From NCBI GenBank assembly GCA_903889895.1, contig CAISYZ010000228.1:1-47002 (forward strand): DNA of 47,002 nt, given 5' to 3'. The DNA comes from an uncultured Verrucomicrobia subdivision 3 bacterium (GTDB taxonomy: Bacteria > Verrucomicrobiota > Verrucomicrobiia > Limisphaerales > UBA11358). Positions 44,001 to 47,002 of the stretch are shown here, one piece after another. The number at the start of each line of letters is the position of its first letter. Position 1 is the first letter of the stretch. Position numbers and translations under genes: made by a program. The notes below the pieces were generated by a model, which was not told the DNA's origin, did no database searches, and saw nothing but the letters and a program-made list of their open reading frames with translations.

Positions 44001-44285
44001 AATGGATTCGCTGGAGGAAGTCTTGCCGCTGTCCCATAAATCCGCCGCGCCGGATTTTAATTTGCTTTCGCTCGTCGCGACAAGGATTTCATACGCGGAC
44101 TGTTTCTCGTCGTAATCTCTCGAATGAAGCATCCAGCTTAGTCTCGGTTGCGTGGTATCAATGCCCATCGGGTTAACTAAGTGCTCACACCGCAGTTCGC
44201 TGACGCTGGTGGCGGCATTGAGGCGAAGGCAAGTGGCTAGTATCAAACACGTCAGCCCGCTTGAAAATGATATTGAACAGTGCAT
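41064..44285 (-). CDS. GH78 alpha-L-rhamnosidase (second copy)
   Basis: A 1073-residue secreted enzyme (signal peptide to about 'LNA', residue 24). Order: fibronectin-like domain ('RCEHLVNPMGIDTTQPRLSW', 'CFWSVRVWDAHGSVSKWS'), an extra beta-sandwich module at ~160-300 not seen in the first copy, 'LYLNGTKIGDTVLSPAFAQYD', the (alpha/alpha)6 barrel from ~620, and a C-terminal beta domain. Catalytic candidates are E664 within 'DCPQRDERQGWLGD' (acid) and E939 within 'TTIWELWNGNT' (base). This is the canonical subgroup, so the two rhamnosidases probably cut different rhamnosyl linkages. It lies 68 nt downstream of the CE15-like gene. Confidence 0.92.
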   Translation of the reverse strand: MHCSISFSSGLTCLILATCLRLNAATSVSELRCEHLVNPMGIDTTQPRLSWMLHSRDYDEKQSAYEILVATSESKLKSGAADLWDSGKTSSSESILVPYAGKPLISRMECFWSVRVWDAHGSVSKWSKPAFWTMGILDVNQWHAKWIGLDGVNTTNLFNDTSWIWFPENEPQIVAPIETNYFRRIVSIPANRKIKQAIFEYTGDKECRGWLDQFDLGARNNFKTVKWNDITTRLEAGKTYFFGLVGRNEGSEPNPAGVIGKLTIEFTEGEPLIIQTDEHWKVSKYLMEGWNTVGFDDSNWVAAKKLGPAGMKPWGETRVPESRRQPARYLRKDFSVGKTVARATVSFCGLGLSELYLNGTKIGDTVLSPAFAQYDKREFYVTYDVSKNVQPGANTLGVILGNGRFYADRSKVYASTASFGWPKLLLNLNIEYTDGTTSEIVSDESWQLTSSGPIRANNDYDGEEYDARCEMSHWSRPGFDVSKWIGWQSVRIVSAPGGILSAQMQEPIRVTETRKPISLKESKPGVFIYDLGQNMVGWSRLHVSGPAGTQITLRHAETLKPDGSLYMANLRGAEVTDIYTLRGGGAETWEPRFVTHGFRFVEVTGFPGRPDLNSIEGRVVNDDLPSAGSFLCSNELINRIYTNIVWGTRGNYRSIPTDCPQRDERQGWLGDRSEECKGESYLFNIAPLYAKWRQDMADAQRTNGVIPDIAPAYWPIYSDNVTWPSSAIIIPDALERQFGDTASVGENYDSAKLWIEHVITLATDNIISKDSYGDWCVPPEEATLIHSKDPARQTEKALLATSYFYYDLRLMEKYAKSLGKTADAARWAKLAEDFKSAFNQKFLDREKGQYSNGTQTSCVLPLAFGLVPDDMHAKIFAHLVDKIENDTHGHIGTGLIGGQYLNRVLSDNGRPDLSYTIASQKDYPSWGYMAEHGATTIWELWNGNTADPTMNSGNHVMLIGDLVVWFYEYLAGIAPDDAQPGFKHIIMRPTPVGDLTFVKASHNSPYGLIASEWHRSGNKFDWHVEIPANTTATVYVPATRLETVKVKDAPAGRFENGRAIYELGSGRYHFVSK

Positions 44286-44353
44286 TTTTTGGTTGGTCTG
44301 TAAAATCTACGTCCGGCAGCTTGAATTGACGAGGTATGAATTCTCGAAAACTG

Positions 44354-45631
44354 CTAATATTTATGCGGAAAATGCGCGTCGGCAAAATCTAGAAATTTAT
44401 CCCAGTCGGATGGCAGGACGTCGTGCTTGCCAGTGTGGCAGTTAAATCCGATGTCGTGCAACAGCGCGTGGTCAAGCGGCGGGAAATTGGTTTCGGTGAT
44501 TCCAATTTTGCCGAACAGTTCATAAACCGGCGTGGCGGCGCGGGCGGCGAGAAATTCGCCGTTCGGATCGCCCCAGCGGTCTTCGCTACCGGTATTCAAA
44601 AAAAGCGGGCGTGGTGCAATGAGCGAAATTAAAAAGTGCGCGTCCACCGGAAGTTCGTTCCAGTGATGTGCATATTTTTGAAAATTTACGGCCATCCAAT
44701 ATGGAAAATGTTTCGTCACGTCGTCCACCGTCTCGCCGTAATCGCGGCGGGAAATCGCCGCGCCCATTTCGCCTGAACAATTGGCAATGACGGCGGCAAA
44801 GCGCGGGTCTTGTGCGCCTGCCCACAGAGCGGTTTTCCCTAGCCGCGAATGGCCAAATAAAATTACACGTTGCGAGTCCACCTGCTTGTCAGTTGCCAGA
44901 TAATCCAGCACCCCGCTCGCGCCCCAAGCCCACGCGCCTATCGCGCCCCAACCGGCTTCGTTGGGTCTTGAAAAGTTTTTACGCACACCAAAATCGAACC
45001 CTGCGCCGTGCGGCAAATCCGGTTCAAAGTCGTTATAATCAATGAAGGCAATCCCGTAGCCGCGTGCAATTGTGTCTGCTATTTTCCAGTTGTGCGCGAA
45101 CTGACCTCGCACCGGATTTTTGGGCATCGATAGCGTGCTGGTTTTTGAATTCCAGCCAGGAAATATAGCTATGGCTGGGTCGTCACTCGCTGTGTAATTG
45201 CCATTAAACTGTAGGCAAAGGAAGACAGGCGCAGGATTTCCCCCGACCGGCGTATAAAGCAGCAGATGTGCCAAAGGTCCGTCAGGCGTGCCTGAAAAAT
45301 TAATTTCAATCTGCTTGCGCACCGCAGTGCCGTTGAGCGCGTTGGTAGACATTTCCCAGACATTGAACGTCATGTTGGTTCCTGTGTCCGGGCTGCGGCC
45401 AAAAATATTTTCACGATAGAGTTCAAGAATTTCCGGGCGCCGTTTGGTTAGCCATGTCGCTGCGTTTGTCACCCGTGAACCGTCGGCACAAATTAGAGGA
45501 TTAGGCAGCAGATAGTCGCCAACTTTGGCCTCGTCAAAATTCGTGGCGCGTGCGGATATGCCGGCGAACACAGCAAGGACGATTGGCAGATGGAGTATTC
45601 TGTCGGTGGCTTGTTCGATTTTGGATCTCAT
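44354..45631 (-). CDS. Secreted alpha/beta-hydrolase esterase, CE15-like
   Basis: A signal peptide ('...LPIVLAVFAGISARA') precedes an alpha/beta hydrolase. The nucleophile elbow is 'GHSRLGKTALWAGAQDPRFA' (S262), the extended elbow typical of CE15 glucuronoyl esterases. Nearby are 'NCSGEMGAAISRRDYGET', 'FPYWMAVNFQKYAHHWNELP' and 'DGRHALLHDIGF'-like 'PPLDHALLHDIGFNCH' with the candidate His. CE15 enzymes cleave esters of (methyl)glucuronic acid; here a uronate ester in pectin is possible. ATG 45631 is chosen because it gives the signal peptide. It is first in the minus-strand operon with GH78 and the sialidase-fold gene, divergent from the second DUF3826 gene. Confidence 0.82.
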   Translation of the reverse strand: MRSKIEQATDRILHLPIVLAVFAGISARATNFDEAKVGDYLLPNPLICADGSRVTNAATWLTKRRPEILELYRENIFGRSPDTGTNMTFNVWEMSTNALNGTAVRKQIEINFSGTPDGPLAHLLLYTPVGGNPAPVFLCLQFNGNYTASDDPAIAIFPGWNSKTSTLSMPKNPVRGQFAHNWKIADTIARGYGIAFIDYNDFEPDLPHGAGFDFGVRKNFSRPNEAGWGAIGAWAWGASGVLDYLATDKQVDSQRVILFGHSRLGKTALWAGAQDPRFAAVIANCSGEMGAAISRRDYGETVDDVTKHFPYWMAVNFQKYAHHWNELPVDAHFLISLIAPRPLFLNTGSEDRWGDPNGEFLAARAATPVYELFGKIGITETNFPPLDHALLHDIGFNCHTGKHDVLPSDWDKFLDFADAHFPHKY

Positions 45632-45829
45632 GCAATCAGGGCTGATTATTGGCAGTGTAGCAGGAAGGTTTTGAATTTCACGAAAATCCTGACCGCTCAT
45701 CGCTGGTAGAATTGAATTTAATTAACCCAGACAGATAACAACGTCTCTCGGGCAAAAAAGTTAAGCCATGTGGCAGTTTTAAAGTGGTGGGAAATTGACA
45801 ATGCTTGTTTGGTTGGATTTCATCTAATA

Positions 45830-46519
45830 ATGAAATTCTTCGTGAAGGTTTGCTGGCTATTCTGCAGTTTGTCTTTGCTCATTCAGTTGTCGGCTTTCGC
45901 TGCAACCAATTCCGTTCCCGAAAATCCCAATCAGTTGGGTATCGCTTCAGTGGTGTCTCAAAAGCACATCGAAGCTGTTCTGACGGCTTTGCAACTGGAT
46001 GATGCGCAAAAAAAGACCGAAGTGCGCGACATCCTGACAGCGTATTTTTTGGTGCTCAAAGATTGGCACGCCAGCCATGATCCACAAATTAAACCGTTGT
46101 GGAATCAGTTCAACAAGGCACGCTCCAAGCAGAACCAAGCCGAGGCGAACGTGGCACTGGCAAAAATTCAAACAGAATATGCTAGTTTTAGTCAGCAACA
46201 TAAAAAATTTATTGGTGATTTGTCCGCGTTGCTTACGCCGGAACAGGTCGAGTTGGTCAAAGATACGCTAACGGTCAACAAGGTCAGTGTGACTTACAAA
46301 GTTTATCTACAGATTTTTCCAAAATTGACGGATGAGCAAATGGCGGTAGTGCTGAAAAACCTAAAAGCAGCAAGGGAAGAGGCGATTGATTGTGAGTCGA
46401 TGACGGAAAAATCAGAATTTTTTAAAAAATATAAAATCATCATTGAGGACGATTATCTCACGGCTCAAGGCTATGATCCCAAACAGGCTCGGAAAGACTT
46501 CGCTGCAAAGCAAAAGTAG
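45830..46519 (+). CDS. DUF3826 protein, second copy (secreted, all-helical)
   Basis: A signal peptide (MKFFVKVCWLFCSLSLLIQLSAFA) precedes ~205 mainly helical residues. It aligns with the copy at 36906: 'LQLDDAQKKTEVRDILTAYF', 'DLSALLTPEQVELVKDTLT', 'YLQIFPKLTDEQMAVVLKNL', 'KAAREEAIDCESMTEKSEFF', 'DYLTAQGYDPKQ'. Identity is clearly below one half by eye, so this is an old duplication or separate acquisition. ATG 45830 gives the signal peptide; a frame extension to 45770 is unlikely. The ~200 nt shared with the divergent CE15-like gene must hold both promoters; a TTGACA at 45795-45800 lacks a good -10. The stop lies 1 nt before the tRNA fragment. Confidence 0.8.
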   Translation: MKFFVKVCWLFCSLSLLIQLSAFAATNSVPENPNQLGIASVVSQKHIEAVLTALQLDDAQKKTEVRDILTAYFLVLKDWHASHDPQIKPLWNQFNKARSKQNQAEANVALAKIQTEYASFSQQHKKFIGDLSALLTPEQVELVKDTLTVNKVSVTYKVYLQIFPKLTDEQMAVVLKNLKAAREEAIDCESMTEKSEFFKKYKIIIEDDYLTAQGYDPKQARKDFAAKQK

Positions 46520-46520
46520 T

Positions 46521-46544
46521 TGGTGCCGGTGGCGGGACTCGAAC
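46521..46544 (-). other. tRNA 3'-end fragment, probable attachment site
   Basis: On the minus strand these 24 nt read as a tRNA 3' end: T-loop GTTCGAGT, 3' T-stem strand CCCGC, acceptor strand CACCGGC, discriminator A and encoded CCA. The expected 5' T-stem strand is missing (the neighbour reads AATCCT), so no tRNA is present. Such 3' fragments are the usual footprint of tyrosine-recombinase integration. From the orientation, an intact tRNA (acceptor GCCGGTG, perhaps tRNA-Leu) and the element should lie to the right, beyond the window. Confidence 0.65.
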
Positions 46545-46903
46545 AGGATTAGCGATTTTCACTACTCCCGAACTACCCCTCCGCCACCAGAGGCGCGCTA
46601 CGCATAACTATCGAACACCAATAGAATCAGGCATTTTAGCGTGTTTGTCAAGCATTCAGCTTAACTCGGAAAAAACCAGCAACTACCCATCAACAATCCG
46701 CCAGAACTCTTTTCACTGGCACTTTCACTGGCACTGGAAAACCACAGTGGGCGGTTCACAGAATGGGTTTTCCGTGTGATTGGCACTAAAATAACACTTC
46801 ACTCCGAATTGTCCTTATTCTAAAATGTGGGCGCAAAATAGAATTAGACCGGAATTCTACCGGCCTTATTCTAGTGGCGAAAAACTGACTTTTTGGAGCA
46901 GGC
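46545..46903. other. Non-coding stretch inside the presumed element
   Basis: I see no supported gene in these ~360 nt, and base composition looks more A+T rich than the cluster to the left. A 12-bp direct repeat (TTTCACTGGCAC twice) occupies 46711-46734. CGCCACC at 46582-46588 is complementary to GGTGGCG in the tRNA fragment (46528-46534). The 3' part must carry the promoter of the Fic gene; a good Shine-Dalgarno GGAG is at 46895-46898. Confidence 0.5.
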
Positions 46904-47002
46904 ATGAATACACGTTCAGGAAAATATGTAAAGCAACTGGAAGGATACCGGGCTTTTATCCCGGCTCCGTTGCCGCCGGTGCCATCCTTGGAAATGGATC
47001 GG
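46904..47002 (+). CDS. Fic-family protein, N-terminal fragment (runs off the window)
   Basis: ATG 46904 follows GGAG by 5 nt and opens a frame to the last base (33 codons). It reads 'MNTRSGKYVKQLEGY', then 'RAFIPAPLPPVPSLEMD'. The 'F.P.PLPP.P' stretch is the hallmark of the Fic N-terminal domain found in front of many Fic/DOC AMP-transferases. The catalytic HPFx(D/E)GN motif would lie outside the window. Such genes are often in mobile DNA, in keeping with the adjacent att-like fragment. Confidence 0.65.
   Translation, partial: MNTRSGKYVKQLEGYRAFIPAPLPPVPSLEMDR

Noticed and set aside
46521-46588. A complete tRNA gene on the minus strand, with GGTGGCG/CGCCACC as acceptor stem
   Set aside because: The 7-bp complementarity is perfect, but no T-stem can form around GTTCGAGT and D and anticodon arms are not recognisable. 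Only the 3' end is tRNA-like.
46760-46800. Possible sigma-54 promoter (TGGCAC) before the Fic gene
   Set aside because: The -24-like TGGCAC is present, but no GC dinucleotide follows at the -12 spacing.

Overview
The window looks like chromosomal DNA of a Verrucomicrobiota bacterium (Pedosphaera/Limisphaerales type), judged by gene content only. The supporting features are a pseudopilin-like protein with an H-X9-DG C-terminal motif, long secreted beta-helix/NHL/Ig-like proteins with 'YYLQRSSDL...FYR' C-terminal tails, many secreted glycoside hydrolases without any SusC/SusD pair, and short degenerate repeats lying in frame inside housekeeping genes. No rRNA, complete tRNA, CRISPR array or transposase gene was seen.

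Layout. (1) 1-3992: two large secreted-type proteins on the plus strand, an NHL-repeat/Ig-like protein lacking its N-terminus and a beta-helix protein. A duplicated 3' scrap of bioA and a good rho-independent terminator lie between them. (2) 4004-9950: a core-metabolism block. A minus-strand run hpf -> amidohydrolase -> bioF -> bioA carries several micro-repeats inside the coding sequence. It is divergent from rpoN (sigma-54). (3) 9944-15620: a minus-strand three-gene operon of GH141-like beta-helix, GH43/GH130-type beta-propeller and GH78 alpha-L-rhamnosidase. (4) 15783-20162: an H-X9-DG pseudopilin-like protein and a 1147-residue secreted beta-solenoid protein, ending in a terminator. (5) 20264-39968: one plus-strand run of 13 genes with overlaps or gaps of no more than 11 nt: PL1 pectate lyase, ACS-type MFS transporter, DHDPS/NanA-family aldolase, MGH1-like (alpha/alpha)6 hydrolase, beta-helix + DUF6298-like protein, secreted TIM-barrel protein, DUF5060/DUF4038-type hydrolase, GH67/GH20-like hydrolase, GH127 beta-L-arabinofuranosidase, GH43, DUF3826, Gfo/Idh/MocA oxidoreductase and GPH symporter. 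(6) 39971-45631: a minus-strand three-gene operon of CE15-like esterase, second GH78 and sialidase-fold protein, divergent from a second DUF3826 gene. (7) 46521-47002: a 24-nt tRNA 3'-end fragment (probable att site), a non-coding stretch and the start of a Fic-family gene, probably the edge of an integrated element.

How the genes fit together. About 35 kb (9.9-46.5 kb) reads as a polysaccharide-utilisation region for a branched pectic polymer. A pectate lyase opens the galacturonan backbone. Two rhamnosidases, arabinofuranosidase, GH43 enzymes, a fucosidase/xylanase-type GH141, a uronidase-like enzyme, a sialidase-fold enzyme and an esterase would strip side chains. A hexuronate-type MFS carrier and a GPH symporter would import products, and an aldolase and an oxidoreductase would process them inside the cell. 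The repertoire suggests rhamnogalacturonan (I or II); the exact substrate is inference. No local regulator and no outer-membrane TonB/Sus system is present in the window. The least-described parts are the two DUF3826 proteins, the DUF6298-like fusion and the in-frame micro-repeats.
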